Source: Prevotella sp. (GTDB lineage: Bacteria; Bacteroidota; Bacteroidia; Bacteroidales; Bacteroidaceae). From it: DNA of 58,395 nucleotides. The stretch covers positions 1 through 58,395 of the forward strand of contig JAFPVW010000199.1 in assembly GCA_017395215.1 (NCBI GenBank), written 5' to 3'. Each line of letters starts with the position of its first letter. Within the stretch, counting starts at the first letter, position 1. The position numbers were made by a program, and so were the translations under genes. Positions 44,804-53,932 of this stretch are shown piece after piece. The notes beneath the pieces are model-generated. The model had not been told where the DNA came from. It worked only from the letters and a program-made list of their open reading frames with translations, and did not search any database.

Positions 44804-47128
44804 TTACATGTTGGGCGTGTCCCACACCTTGGTCTTGGTACAGCAGACCTTCTGCGAGAGGCGGGCGATGCGGAGCAGGAAGTCGCCCTCCTCAAGACGC
44901 CAGCGACAGTCGGCACCGACAAAGGCTAACTGACGGGCGGGCAGTCGGAAGGTGACGGTCTTCGTCTCGCCAGGCTGCAGGCTCACCTTTGTGAAGTCGC
45001 GCAGCCGCCTGTTGTCGGGCACGATGGAGGCGATGAGGTCGCTGGAGTAAAGGAGCACCGGCTCCTTGCCGGCACGACTGCCCGTGTTGCGGACGTCGAC
45101 GCTGACGGTGAGCACATCGTCGGCCGTGAACTGCTGACGGTCGACGCGCAGGTTTGAATACTCGAAGGTGGTGTAGCTGAGTCCGTAGCCGAAAGGCCAG
45201 AGCAGCGAGACCTTGGCATCGTAGTTATAGGCACCGGCCATCGTGCCCACCTCTTCGCTGACCTTATAGTCGTAGGTATTCAGCGAGTTGATTTCGCGGG
45301 GATAGGTGTAGGGCATCTTGGCCGAGAAGTTGGCATCGCCGCTGAGCAGGTTGGCCAAGGCATCGCCACCGTAGTTGCCGGGCAGGAATATGTGGACGAC
45401 GGCCTTGCAGAGCGGCTCGATGTCAGTGATGAGTCGCGGACGGCCCTCGTTGAGTACGAGGACGATGGGCTTGCCCGTCTTGGCCAGTGCCTTGACGAGG
45501 TTGCGCTGGTTCTCGGAAAGCCAGAGGTCGGTCAGGTTGCCAGGCGTCTCACAGTAGCTGTTCTCGCCGATGCAGGCGATGATGACGTCGCACTGGTCGG
45601 CAGCCTTCACGGCACGGTCAATCTGAGGCGTGTTCTCCTGCCAGTACTGTCCGCGCTCGTTGTAGGTGACACCCTGCTCCAGCGTGACGTTCTCCTTACC
45701 ATATTTATTACAGAGGGCTTCGTAGATGGTGTTGTACTGCTCGGCCAGGTCCTCGGCGTTCGAGCCCTGCCAGGTGTAGCTCCAGCCGCCATTGAGGCAG
45801 CGCATCTGGTTGGTGTTCGGGCCTGTAAGCAGGATTTTCCCGCCTTTGGCAAGCGGCAGGATGTTGCCCTTGTTCTTCAGCAGCACCATCGTCTCCTCAG
45901 CAGCACGGAGGGCTTTGTCGGCGTGCTCCTTCGAGCCGAACTTCTCATAGCCTTTGCCGCCCGTGTCGGGACGGTCGAAGAGTCCGAGACGGTACTTCAG
46001 GCGCAGGATGCGGCGGGCGGCATCGTCGATGCGCGACATGGGAACGAGACCCTCCTTGACGAGCTCCTTGAGAAGGATGCAGAAGTCGACGCTGTAGGGG
46101 TCCATCGTCATATCGATGCCGGCATTGATGGCTATGCGGATGGCGTCCTTCTTGTCCTTGGCCACATGCTCGCGCTGGAACAGGTTATTGATGTCGGCCC
46201 AGTCGGTGACAATCATACCGTCCCACCCGAGGTCCTCCTTCAGCCACTTCGTCAGGTACTCATAGCTGGCATGGACGGGCACGCCGTTGATGCTGGCTGA
46301 GTTGACCATGATGGTGAGCGCACCGGCACAGATGGCGGCGCGGAACGGCTCGAAGTACTTCTCACGGAGCATCTGCGGCGACACGTAGGCCGGCGTGCGG
46401 TCCTTGCCGCTCCACGGTGCACCGTAGGCGAAGTAGTGCTTCACGCTGGTGGCCACGTTGTAAGGGCCAAGGTGGTTGGGGTCGTCGCCCTGGTAGCCGC
46501 GCACTTCTGCCTCGGCCATGCGGGCGTTGACAATGGCATCCTCGCCGAAACTCTCCCAGATACGGCTCCAGCGGGGGTCGCGTCCCAGGTCGAGCACGGG
46601 GTTGTAGACCCACGGACAGTCGCCGGCACGACTCTCGTAGGCCGTCACCTCGGCCATCTGGCGGGCGAGCTCGGTATTGAACGAGGCGGCCAGGTTGATG
46701 GGCTGCGGGAAGAGCGTGCCCTGCTGAGTATAGGTAACACCGTGGTTATGGTCCAGTCCGTAGACATCGGGGATGCCCAGATACTTCATCGACTTCTGCT
46801 GTATCAGCCGTATCCACTTCTGCCACTCGTCGACGGTGTGGGCACGGGTGCCGGGAGCATTGAGGATGCTGCCCACCCGGTATTTGGAGATGAGCGTGTC
46901 GAGGGTGGTCTCGTTGAGCTGCCAGCCGCCATCCTGGTACTTGCCCATGATGTCGAAATTCAGTTCGAGCATCTGGCCTACCTTGTCGTCGAGCGTCATG
47001 GCGGCGAGTGTCTTCTCTACTTTAGCCTCCAGTGCGGCATCGCGCGGAATGGCTGGTTTCACAGGGCCCTGGGCCACTGTCAGAGTGGCAGCACAGGCCA
47101 TCAAAACGGTAAGAAACGTTGTCTTCAT
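44804..47128 (-). CDS. GH3 beta-glucosidase/beta-xylosidase-like enzyme
   Basis: 774 residues from ATG 47128, which gives a clean signal peptide ([20 protein letters not shown]) and follows the promoter; longer in-frame starts would lie on or before it. The N-terminal GH3 barrel has LDHNHGVTY and the nucleophile Asp about 309 in IVTDWADI. The second GH3 domain ([15 protein letters not shown], then [11 protein letters not shown]) and the C-terminal fibronectin-like domain ([16 protein letters not shown], then [11 protein letters not shown]) are complete. It has no type IX-like tail, so a periplasmic enzyme is likely, cleaving terminal beta-linked glucose or xylose from oligosaccharides. Which sugar cannot be read from the sequence. 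Confidence 0.93.
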   Translation of the reverse strand: MKTTFLTVLMACAATLTVAQGPVKPAIPRDAALEAKVEKTLAAMTLDDKVGQMLELNFDIMGKYQDGGWQLNETTLDTLISKYRVGSILNAPGTRAHTVDEWQKWIRLIQQKSMKYLGIPDVYGLDHNHGVTYTQQGTLFPQPINLAASFNTELARQMAEVTAYESRAGDCPWVYNPVLDLGRDPRWSRIWESFGEDAIVNARMAEAEVRGYQGDDPNHLGPYNVATSVKHYFAYGAPWSGKDRTPAYVSPQMLREKYFEPFRAAICAGALTIMVNSASINGVPVHASYEYLTKWLKEDLGWDGMIVTDWADINNLFQREHVAKDKKDAIRIAINAGIDMTMDPYSVDFCILLKELVKEGLVPMSRIDDAARRILRLKYRLGLFDRPDTGGKGYEKFGSKEHADKALRAAEETMVLLKNKGNILPLAKGGKILLTGPNTNQMRCLNGGWSYTWQGSNAEDLAEQYNTIYEALCNKYGKENVTLEQGVTYNERGQYWQENTPQIDRAVKAADQCDVIIACIGENSYCETPGNLTDLWLSENQRNLVKALAKTGKPIVLVLNEGRPRLITDIEPLCKAVVHIFLPGNYGGDALANLLSGDANFSAKMPYTYPREINSLNTYDYKVSEEVGTMAGAYNYDAKVSLLWPFGYGLSYTTFEYSNLRVDRQQFTADDVLTVSVDVRNTGSRAGKEPVLLYSSDLIASIVPDNRRLRDFTKVSLQPGETKTVTFRLPARQLAFVGADCRWRLEEGDFLLRIARLSQKVCCTKTKVWDTPNM

Positions 47129-47164
47129 CGGTGTTTTTAGTCTGTTGATTGTCATTATTGGCTG

Positions 47165-47195
47165 CAAAGATACGAATAAATTACAATAAAACAAA
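47165..47195 (-). promoter_or_regulatory. Promoter of the GH3 gene (TTTG-N19-TATCTTTG)
   Basis: Minus-strand -7 TATCTTTG (47165-47172) and -33 TTTG (47192-47195) with a 19-bp spacer. It supports the downstream ATG at 47128. Confidence 0.72.
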
Positions 47196-47216
47196 AAAAA
47201 ATACGTTATATTAGAC

Positions 47217-48155
47217 GTGCTTAGACGTTACGCCATACTCGCCGTCGTACTTATTATGGGGCTTCAGGCCCGGGCACAGTACGATCCGTCGTTCAGTCAC
47301 TACTGGGCGATGGAGACTGCGTTTAACCCTGCGGCAGTGGGCAAGGACCAGAAGCTGAACGTGAGCGGTGCCTACAACATGACACTGGTGGGATTCGAGA
47401 ACAGCCCCAAGACGATGTTCATCGGCGCCGACCTGCCCCTCTACTTCTTCCGCTCGTACCACGGCGTAGGCCTGCAGCTGATGAACGACGAGATCGGCCT
47501 GTTCTCGCACAAGCGCATCACCGCGCAGTACGCCTTCAAGCGGCGCCTGTTCGGCGGCATGCTCAGCATCGGCGTGCAGGGCGGACTGCTGAACGAGACA
47601 TTCGAAGGCGGCAAGGTGGACTTGGACATGGCCGACGACCCTGCCTTCACGAAGTCGGACATCACCGGCAACGCCCTCGACCTCGGCGGCGGCATTTACT
47701 ACAGCCACCGCAGCGGCTGGTACGCGGGAGCCTCGGTGCTGCACGCCCTGGCGCCCGTCATCGAACTGGGCGAGACGAACGAGCTGGACGTCAGCCGGAC
47801 GTATTATTTTACAGGCGGATACAATATTCGGCTGAGAAATCCGTTACTTATGTTGCAGACCTCGGTCATGGGGCGCACCGATGCCGTCGCATACAGGGGC
47901 GACATCACCGCCCGACTCAGGTACTCGCACGAGAACCGGCTGATGTATGCCGGCCTGGGCTACAGCCCCACCAACTCGGTGACGGTGTTCATCGGCGGAC
48001 AGTTCCACGGCATCATGGTGGGCTACAGCTACGAAGCCTACACCCGGGCCATCAGCATCGGCAACGGCAGCCACGAGCTGCACGTGGGCTACCAGACCGA
48101 CATCGACTTCGGGAAGAAGGGCAGGAACAAGCATCAGAGTGTAAGACTATTATAA
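47217..48155 (+). CDS. porP: PorP/SprF-family type IX secretion protein
   Basis: 312 residues with GTG start and signal peptide ([20 protein letters not shown]). The opening of the mature part, [23 protein letters not shown], is the PorP/SprF signature, and the rest is a 14-strand-type outer-membrane barrel ([16 protein letters not shown]). PorP/SprF proteins are outer-membrane partners of the type IX secretion system and attach substrates to the cell surface. First gene of porP-gldK-gldL-gldM-gldN, the conserved order of the system core. No canonical -7 box is visible before it; the GTG lies only 22 bp from the divergent GH3 -33 box. Confidence 0.93.
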   Translation: MLRRYAILAVVLIMGLQARAQYDPSFSHYWAMETAFNPAAVGKDQKLNVSGAYNMTLVGFENSPKTMFIGADLPLYFFRSYHGVGLQLMNDEIGLFSHKRITAQYAFKRRLFGGMLSIGVQGGLLNETFEGGKVDLDMADDPAFTKSDITGNALDLGGGIYYSHRSGWYAGASVLHALAPVIELGETNELDVSRTYYFTGGYNIRLRNPLLMLQTSVMGRTDAVAYRGDITARLRYSHENRLMYAGLGYSPTNSVTVFIGGQFHGIMVGYSYEAYTRAISIGNGSHELHVGYQTDIDFGKKGRNKHQSVRLL

Positions 48156-48162
48156 CAACGAT

Positions 48163-49614
48163 ATGAAAAGACTGACAATAGTGTTTTGCGCCATGGCGGT
48201 GATTTTGCTGACCGGCTGCTTCGGCAGCAAGGTGGCATCGGGCAGTGGCGGCGAACTGACAGGAAGCAGCGGACGGGCCTTCTCAGAGCCTGTCCCCTAC
48301 GGCATGGTGCTCATCAAGCGCGGCCACCTGAAGATGGGTATCGACAAGCAGGACTCGCTCTGGGGCAAGGAGACGCCCGTGCGCGACATCTCGGTGGACG
48401 GATTCTGGATGGACGACACGGAGATTACAAACTCCGAATACCGCCAGTTTGTGAACTACGTACGCGACTCTATCCTGCGTGAGCGACTGGCCGACCCCAA
48501 CTACGGCGGCGACGAGACCTACAAGATTGAGGAAGACAAGAACGGCGACCCCGTCAAGCCCCACCTGAACTGGAAGAAGAGCCTGCCCCGCAAGCCCAAC
48601 GAAGACGAGCAGCGCGCCATCGAGAGTCTCTACGTCACCAACCCCGTGACAGGTGAGAAGATGCTCGACGCATCGCAGATGAACTACAAGTACGAAATCT
48701 ACGACTACACGACAGCTGCCCTGCGACGCAACCGTCTCAACCCCGAGGAGCGCAACCTGAACACGGATATCGCCGTCGACGAGAACGAGAAGGTGTGGAT
48801 TTCGAAGGACACGGCCTACATCAACGACGAGGGCAAGATTGTGCGCGAGACGCTGAACCGCGAGCTGAGCGGCCCGTGGGACTTCCTCAACACGTACATT
48901 ATTAATATATATCCCGACACGACCTGCTGGGTGAACGACTTTCCCAACGCCGACAACGAGGTGTATATGCGCAACTACTTCTCGAACCCGGCCTACAACG
49001 ACTACCCCGTGGTAGGAGTGAGCTGGGAGCAGGCCAACGCCTTCTGCGCCTGGCGCACGGAGTACCTGCTGAAGGGCCTCGGCCCCGCCGCCCGATTCGT
49101 GCAGCGCTACCGTCTGCCGACCGAGGCTGAATGGGAGTATGCCGCCCGCGGCAAGGACGGCACGGAGTTCCCGTGGGAGAACGAGGACGTAGCATCGGGC
49201 AAGGGCTGCTTCTTTGCCAACTTCAAGCCCGACGACGGCAACTACACCAAGGACGGCAACCTGATAACGTCGAAGGTGGGCATCTACTCGTCGAACACCA
49301 ACGGCCTGTACGACATGGCCGGCAACGTGGCCGAGTGGACATCGACCATCTACACCGAGGCCGGCGTCGACGCCATGAACGACGTGAACCCGCAGCTGCG
49401 CTACAACGCCGCCAAGGAAGACCCCTACCGGCTGAAGAAGAAGTCGGTGCGCGGCGGCTCGTGGAAGGACCCCGAGAGCTACATCCGCTCGGCCTGGCGC
49501 TCAAGCGAGTTCCAGAACCAGCCCCGAAGCTACATCGGATTCCGCTGTGTGCGCTCGCTGGCCAACACCGTGAGCGAGAAGACCAAGCCAGGCAAGACCT
49601 CAAAAAAAAAGTAG
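48163..49614 (+). CDS. gldK: GldK/PorK type IX secretion lipoprotein
   Basis: 483 residues. Lipoprotein signal VILLTGCFG. The body is a formylglycine-generating-enzyme-like fold (MVLIKRGHLKMG, WMDDTEITNSEYRQFV, RLPTEAEWEYAARG, GLYDMAGNVAEWTS, SVRGGSWKD, YIGFRCVRS) without enzyme function in this family. GldK/PorK forms, with GldN/PorN, the large periplasmic ring under the outer membrane that is part of the type IX machine. The C-terminus is Lys-rich (KTKPGKTSKKK). Starts 7 bp after porP. Confidence 0.95.
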   Translation: MKRLTIVFCAMAVILLTGCFGSKVASGSGGELTGSSGRAFSEPVPYGMVLIKRGHLKMGIDKQDSLWGKETPVRDISVDGFWMDDTEITNSEYRQFVNYVRDSILRERLADPNYGGDETYKIEEDKNGDPVKPHLNWKKSLPRKPNEDEQRAIESLYVTNPVTGEKMLDASQMNYKYEIYDYTTAALRRNRLNPEERNLNTDIAVDENEKVWISKDTAYINDEGKIVRETLNRELSGPWDFLNTYIINIYPDTTCWVNDFPNADNEVYMRNYFSNPAYNDYPVVGVSWEQANAFCAWRTEYLLKGLGPAARFVQRYRLPTEAEWEYAARGKDGTEFPWENEDVASGKGCFFANFKPDDGNYTKDGNLITSKVGIYSSNTNGLYDMAGNVAEWTSTIYTEAGVDAMNDVNPQLRYNAAKEDPYRLKKKSVRGGSWKDPESYIRSAWRSSEFQNQPRSYIGFRCVRSLANTVSEKTKPGKTSKKK

Positions 49615-49677
49615 CCAACAAAGGTGAGACACGCCACAACTTCGGCGGCTCCACCATCCATTAAACAGTAAACAGAT

Positions 49678-50634
49678 ATGACAAAGTACAGTAAGTTCAA
49701 TATCATCTACCGCTTGCAGAAGTGGCTCGACAGTGTCCCCGGACAGACGTTCATGAACTACGCCTACAGCTGGGGTGCGTCGATTGTGATCCTGGGTACG
49801 CTCTTCAAGCTGACCCACCTGCCGGGTGCCAACTTCATGCTGTTCCTCGGCATGGGCACTGAGGTCGTGGTGTTCTTCATCGCTGCCTTCGACCGTCCGT
49901 TCGACAAGACGGCCGACGGCATGGAACTGCCGACGCACGTGGGCACCGAAGTGGTGACTGTTGGCGGAGCCGACAGAGCCGTTGGCGGTGTTGAAGCGAC
50001 GGAAGCTCCGCTGTCTAACGAACAAGTCGAAACCGGCGGTGAGGGCGTCTCGTACAGTGGCGGCGGCACCGTCATTGGCGGTGGCGGCACCGTTATCAGT
50101 GGTGGCGGCGTTATCGGCGGCGGTGGCGGTACCGTTATCATCGGCGGCGGTGGGGCTGCGGCAACGCCGCAGCACAGTGGACAGACTGGTGAGGACGTGG
50201 TCATGCCGCAGGCTGGCGAAGCTCCGACGGTCGATACCGAGGCCATTGCTGCCGTTGCTTCGTCGGTAACGACGATGGCTGGCGGTACGGTTATCTCGCC
50301 TGTGCCTGAGGTGAACCCCGAACTGGAGGAGGCCACGGCCAACTATGTCGACGAGCTGAAGCGCCTGACGGAGATGCTCTCGAAGGTGGCCGAGCAGAGC
50401 GAGCGCCTGACGCGCGACTCTGAGGAGATGGAGAACCTGAACCGCACGCTGACCGGCATCTGCAAGATCTACGAGATGCAGCTGAAGGGTGCCAGCCAGC
50501 AGATTGGCACCATCGACGAAATCAACGAGCAGACGCGCAAGATGGCCGACCAGATAGCCGAGCTGAACAAGATCTACGCCCGCATGATTGAGGCTATGAC
50601 CGTCAACATGCCCAAGGCTCCCATCACCCAATAA
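49678..50634 (+). CDS. gldL: GldL/PorL type IX secretion motor protein with expanded linker
   Basis: 318 residues. Two N-terminal membrane helices (ASIVILGTLFKLTHL, and MLFLGMGTEVVVFFIAAFD with a membrane-embedded Glu expected for proton use), then a periplasm-independent C-terminal coiled coil (DELKRLTEMLSKVAEQSERL). GldL and GldM form the proton-driven inner-membrane motor of the type IX system. It is longer than usual: residues about 125-175 are almost pure Gly with repeated GGGTVI units, followed by AAATPQHSGQTGED, encoded by DNA like the signal-peptide palindromes of the susD-type genes. The conserved domains on both sides are intact, so the protein should function. Confidence 0.94.
   Translation: MTKYSKFNIIYRLQKWLDSVPGQTFMNYAYSWGASIVILGTLFKLTHLPGANFMLFLGMGTEVVVFFIAAFDRPFDKTADGMELPTHVGTEVVTVGGADRAVGGVEATEAPLSNEQVETGGEGVSYSGGGTVIGGGGTVISGGGVIGGGGGTVIIGGGGAAATPQHSGQTGEDVVMPQAGEAPTVDTEAIAAVASSVTTMAGGTVISPVPEVNPELEEATANYVDELKRLTEMLSKVAEQSERLTRDSEEMENLNRTLTGICKIYEMQLKGASQQIGTIDEINEQTRKMADQIAELNKIYARMIEAMTVNMPKAPITQ
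50058..50173 (+). repeat. Glycine-coding minisatellite and GC palindrome (copy 5) in gldL
   Basis: Degenerate tandem units of the type GGCGGCACCGTTATC from about 50058 to 50150, ending in GCTGCGG-CAAC-GCCGCAGC at 50155-50173. The sequence after it (ACAGTGGACAGACTGGTGAGG) matches the flank of copy 1. Confidence 0.7.
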
Positions 50635-50664
50635 CCCCATAATGCCCATTATCCACATCAAACC

Positions 50665-52227
50665 ATGGCAATAAAGAAAAGACCAGTCTCGCCGCGCCAG
50701 AAGATGATCAACCTGATGTACGTCGTCTTGATGGCCATGCTCGCGCTGAACGTCTCGAACGAGGTGCTCAACGGCTTCTCCATCGTGGAGGAAAGCCTGA
50801 ACCGCACCACGTCGAACGCCGCCAAGGAGAACCTGGCCATATACGACGACTTTGAGGAGCAGATGAAGGCCAACCCGCAGAAGGTGAAGGAGTGGTACGA
50901 CAAGGCCATGCTGGTGCGCCAGATGAGCGACTCCATCTATAACTTCGCCGCCGACCTGAAGCTGGCCATCGCCCGCGAGGCCGACGGCAGCGACGGCAAC
51001 CCCAAGAACCTGCGGAACAAGGAGGACCTGGAGGCTGCCAACCAGGTGATGCTGGCTCCCGGCCGCGGCCAGGGCGGCGACCTGAAGTCGGCCATCGACC
51101 AGTACCGCGAGCGCATCCTGAAGATGATTCCCGACACGGCCAAGCAGCACACCATAGCCAGCGACCTGACCACCGACGTCCCCCCGACGGGACTGGGCAA
51201 GAACTGGCAGGAGTATATGTTTGAGTCGATGCCCGCCGCTGCCGCCGTCACGTTGCTCTCGAAGCTGCAGAACGACGTGCGCAGTGCCGAGCGCGAGGTG
51301 CTCCACACGCTGGTGCAGAACATCGACGTGAAGGATATACGCGTGAACGCCCTCGAGGCCTTCGTCATCCCGAACTCGCAGACCATCGTCCGCGGCGACA
51401 AGTTCTCGGCCCACATCGTCATGGCCGCCGTCGATACCACGCAGGTGCCCGACATCTACATCGGCAACCAGAAGGTGACGCTGCGCAACAACATCTATGA
51501 GCGCATCTGCGGCTCGACGGGCGACTTCACCCTCTCGGGCCATATAGAGACCGTCAACGGCAACGGCGACAAGATCAAGCGCGACTTCTCGCAGAAGTAC
51601 ACCGTCGTCGACCCGTCGGCCACCGTCTCGGCCGACCTGATGAACATGCTCTACGCCGGCTACTCAAACCCCATCAGCGTCTCCGTGCCCGGCGTGCCTC
51701 TTAATAAGATTCAGGCCTCGATGAGCGGCGGCGGCACACTGCAGCCCACCGGCCCCGGCAAGTACATCGCCCGGCCGACGAAGGTAGGCGAGAACGTGAC
51801 CATCACCGTCACCTCGACCAACACGGGGCGCCCGCAGCAGATGGGACAGTTCACATTCCGCGTGCGCAAGCTGCCCGACCCCACCCCGTTCATCGCCATG
51901 AAGGACGAGCAGGGCAACCCCTCGCGCTTCAAGGGCGGCCGTCTGGCCAAGGGCAGCCTGATGGGCATCGACGGCATCGGCGCCGCCATCGACGACGGCA
52001 TCCTCGACATCACCTTCAAGGTGGTGTCGTTCGAGACGGTGTTCTTCGACAACATGGGCAACGCTGTGCAAATACCCAGCAACGGCGCGCAGTTCTCCGA
52101 CCGCCAGAAGGACACGTTCCGCAAGCTGGCCCGCAACCGCCGCTTCTACATCTCGCGTGTGACGGCCGTCGGTCCCGACGGCATTCAGCGCACGCTGCAG
52201 AACCCAATGGAAATTATTGTAAATTAG
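50665..52227 (+). CDS. gldM: GldM/PorM type IX secretion motor protein
   Basis: 520 residues, the family's usual length. One N-terminal membrane helix follows a short cytoplasmic start (RPVSPRQKMINLMYVVLMAM). The periplasmic part begins with helix-rich D1 (NVSNEVLNGFSIVEESLNR) and continues through beta domains, including TVSADLMNMLYAGYSNPISV, which is well conserved in GldM. A dimer of GldM sits in a GldL pentamer and transmits torque or movement to the GldK/GldN ring. It starts 30 bp after gldL and ends 6 bp before gldN. Confidence 0.96.
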   Translation: MAIKKRPVSPRQKMINLMYVVLMAMLALNVSNEVLNGFSIVEESLNRTTSNAAKENLAIYDDFEEQMKANPQKVKEWYDKAMLVRQMSDSIYNFAADLKLAIAREADGSDGNPKNLRNKEDLEAANQVMLAPGRGQGGDLKSAIDQYRERILKMIPDTAKQHTIASDLTTDVPPTGLGKNWQEYMFESMPAAAAVTLLSKLQNDVRSAEREVLHTLVQNIDVKDIRVNALEAFVIPNSQTIVRGDKFSAHIVMAAVDTTQVPDIYIGNQKVTLRNNIYERICGSTGDFTLSGHIETVNGNGDKIKRDFSQKYTVVDPSATVSADLMNMLYAGYSNPISVSVPGVPLNKIQASMSGGGTLQPTGPGKYIARPTKVGENVTITVTSTNTGRPQQMGQFTFRVRKLPDPTPFIAMKDEQGNPSRFKGGRLAKGSLMGIDGIGAAIDDGILDITFKVVSFETVFFDNMGNAVQIPSNGAQFSDRQKDTFRKLARNRRFYISRVTAVGPDGIQRTLQNPMEIIVN

Positions 52228-52233
52228 AAAGAT

Positions 52234-53295
52234 ATGAAAAGACTATTGTTCTTATTGATGATAACGCTGACGGTCGGCGCAGCTACAGCGCAGCCAAAGC
52301 GCAGCCGCGTGCAGCAGACGCAGCAGGCTAAGCAAGCCCAGCAGCAGAAGAGTCAGGGCGCGCAACAGTCGCAGGGCATGACCCGCCGCATGCAGATCAG
52401 CTATCCCGTAGCCCTCGACATGCCCGAGGACGTGGTGTGGCGCCGCGACATCTACCGTGAGCTGAACCTCAACGACGATGCCAACGCCGGACTGTACTAC
52501 CCCGTACAGCCGCAGGGCAAGCAGCTGAACCTGTTTACCTACATCTTCAAGCTGGCTCAGAACGGCTACATTCCCATCTATGAGTACTCGGTGGCCAACG
52601 ACGGCAACGACGACTTCTCGGACGAGGCGAAGGTGAAGTTCAAGACCGTGCTCGACGACAAGCACATCTTCTACGAGGAGCAGAACGGCAAGCTGAAGGT
52701 GGACAACAGCGACATTCCCTCGCAGGAGGTGATGAAGTACTACCTGAAGGAGAGCGCCTACTACGACCAGAGCAACGCCACCTTCCACATCAAGCCGCTG
52801 GCCCTCTGCCCCATCATGATGCGCGAGGACGACTTCGGCGGCGAGGCCACACAGTACCCGCTCTTCTGGGTGAAGTACTCAGACCTGGAGCCGTTCCTCA
52901 GCCGACAGACCGTCATGACGTCGAACGTCAACAACGCTGCCGTCATGTCGATGGACGACTTCTTCACGCTCAACAAGTATAAGGGCAAAATCTACAAGAC
53001 CAACAACATGCTGGGCAAGACGCTGGCACAGATTGCCGGCGGCGACTCCACCAAGCTCTCGGACGAGCAGAAGCGCATCGAGGCCGAGCTGGAGGCGTTC
53101 AAGAACAACATCTTCGGCGACAAGCTGAAGAGGGACTCGCTCGACAGCGTGGCCGACACCAAGGCCAACGTGAAGAAAGCCAAGAAGGAGCGCCGCACGA
53201 AGACCAAGGCCGAGAAGGCCAGCAAGTCGAGGTCGGCATCGTCCTCTTCGTCGCCAGCCGCCGCCCGCGTGTCGGTACGCAGACAAAGACATTGA
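52234..53295 (+). CDS. gldN: GldN/PorN type IX secretion protein
   Basis: 353 residues with a signal peptide (ending TVGAATA) followed by a Gln-rich stretch. The core shows VVWRRDIYRELNLNDDANAG, then LFTYIFKLAQNGYIPIYEY, and the C-terminal MSMDDFFTLNKYKGKIYK, typical of GldN/PorN. It forms the periplasmic ring with GldK. The tail is long, Lys/Ala/Ser-rich and basic, more extended than I expect for the family. The next gene starts 4 bp after its stop. Confidence 0.94.
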   Translation: MKRLLFLLMITLTVGAATAQPKRSRVQQTQQAKQAQQQKSQGAQQSQGMTRRMQISYPVALDMPEDVVWRRDIYRELNLNDDANAGLYYPVQPQGKQLNLFTYIFKLAQNGYIPIYEYSVANDGNDDFSDEAKVKFKTVLDDKHIFYEEQNGKLKVDNSDIPSQEVMKYYLKESAYYDQSNATFHIKPLALCPIMMREDDFGGEATQYPLFWVKYSDLEPFLSRQTVMTSNVNNAAVMSMDDFFTLNKYKGKIYKTNNMLGKTLAQIAGGDSTKLSDEQKRIEAELEAFKNNIFGDKLKRDSLDSVADTKANVKKAKKERRTKTKAEKASKSRSASSSSSPAAARVSVRRQRH

Positions 53296-53299
53296 TAAG

Positions 53300-53926
53300 A
53301 TGATTGGCAGAAAGCTGGTGGTTGTCTTGGCGATGGTGCTGAGCCTGCCCATGAAGGCGGGCACACCTGTTGACTTCGGACTCAAAGGCGGGTTCGAACT
53401 CACCGAGATGAACTTTAACGCCAGCGACCTTCGCGAGGCCAACCGCGCCGGTTTCTACCTCGGCCCCGTAGTGAAGTTCACCCTGCCCGTGGTAGGACTG
53501 ACCATCGATGCTTCACTGCTTTACAGCCAGCGCGACCTGAAGGTCGAAGGCGAGAAAATCCTGCAGAAGAGCCTCCTGCTGGGCGGCGACCTGCGCTACG
53601 GCGTAGGAGTAGGCGACGCACTGGGCATCTTTGTCAACGCCGGCCCCCAGCTGAGCCTCAACGTCGGCGACGACGTGTTCTACTGGAGAGACGAAGCCAT
53701 GAACAATCATCAATACGCCCTGCAGAACACGATGATCAGCTTCAACCTGGGACTGGGCGTCAGCTTCCTCAGCCATTTCGAGGCTGGCATCTACTATAAC
53801 ATTCCCGCCGGCAAGACGGCCGACTTCACCTGGGACAAGATAGGCGAGGACCTGAAAGATACCAGCTGGAACCGCGCCAAGTCGAAAACCAATGCCTGGC
53901 ACGTCGCCGTGGCCTATTACTTCTAA
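53300..53926 (+). CDS. Small outer-membrane beta-barrel protein (PorT-like)
   Basis: 208 residues with a signal peptide (ending LPMKAG). Mature part VDFGLKGGFELTEMNF is followed by eight or so amphipathic strands and a C-terminal HVAVAYYF with a terminal Phe. This is the general PorT/OmpW-like eight-stranded barrel of Bacteroidetes. PorT is needed for type IX secretion in Porphyromonas, and the position directly after gldN (4 bp) suggests a related task, but the small barrels are hard to tell apart. Cotranscribed with the gld genes and priA. Confidence 0.8.
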   Translation: MIGRKLVVVLAMVLSLPMKAGTPVDFGLKGGFELTEMNFNASDLREANRAGFYLGPVVKFTLPVVGLTIDASLLYSQRDLKVEGEKILQKSLLLGGDLRYGVGVGDALGIFVNAGPQLSLNVGDDVFYWRDEAMNNHQYALQNTMISFNLGLGVSFLSHFEAGIYYNIPAGKTADFTWDKIGEDLKDTSWNRAKSKTNAWHVAVAYYF

Positions 53927-53932
53927 CGAATC

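Noticed and set aside
50058-50173. CRISPR-like or regulatory repeat reading of the gldL repeats
   Set aside because: Units are short, without spacers, and lie in frame inside a conserved gene.
49600-51543. 647-residue minus-strand open frame opposite gldL and gldM
   Set aside because: The plus-strand genes are well-conserved secretion proteins; the antisense product has no recognisable domain.
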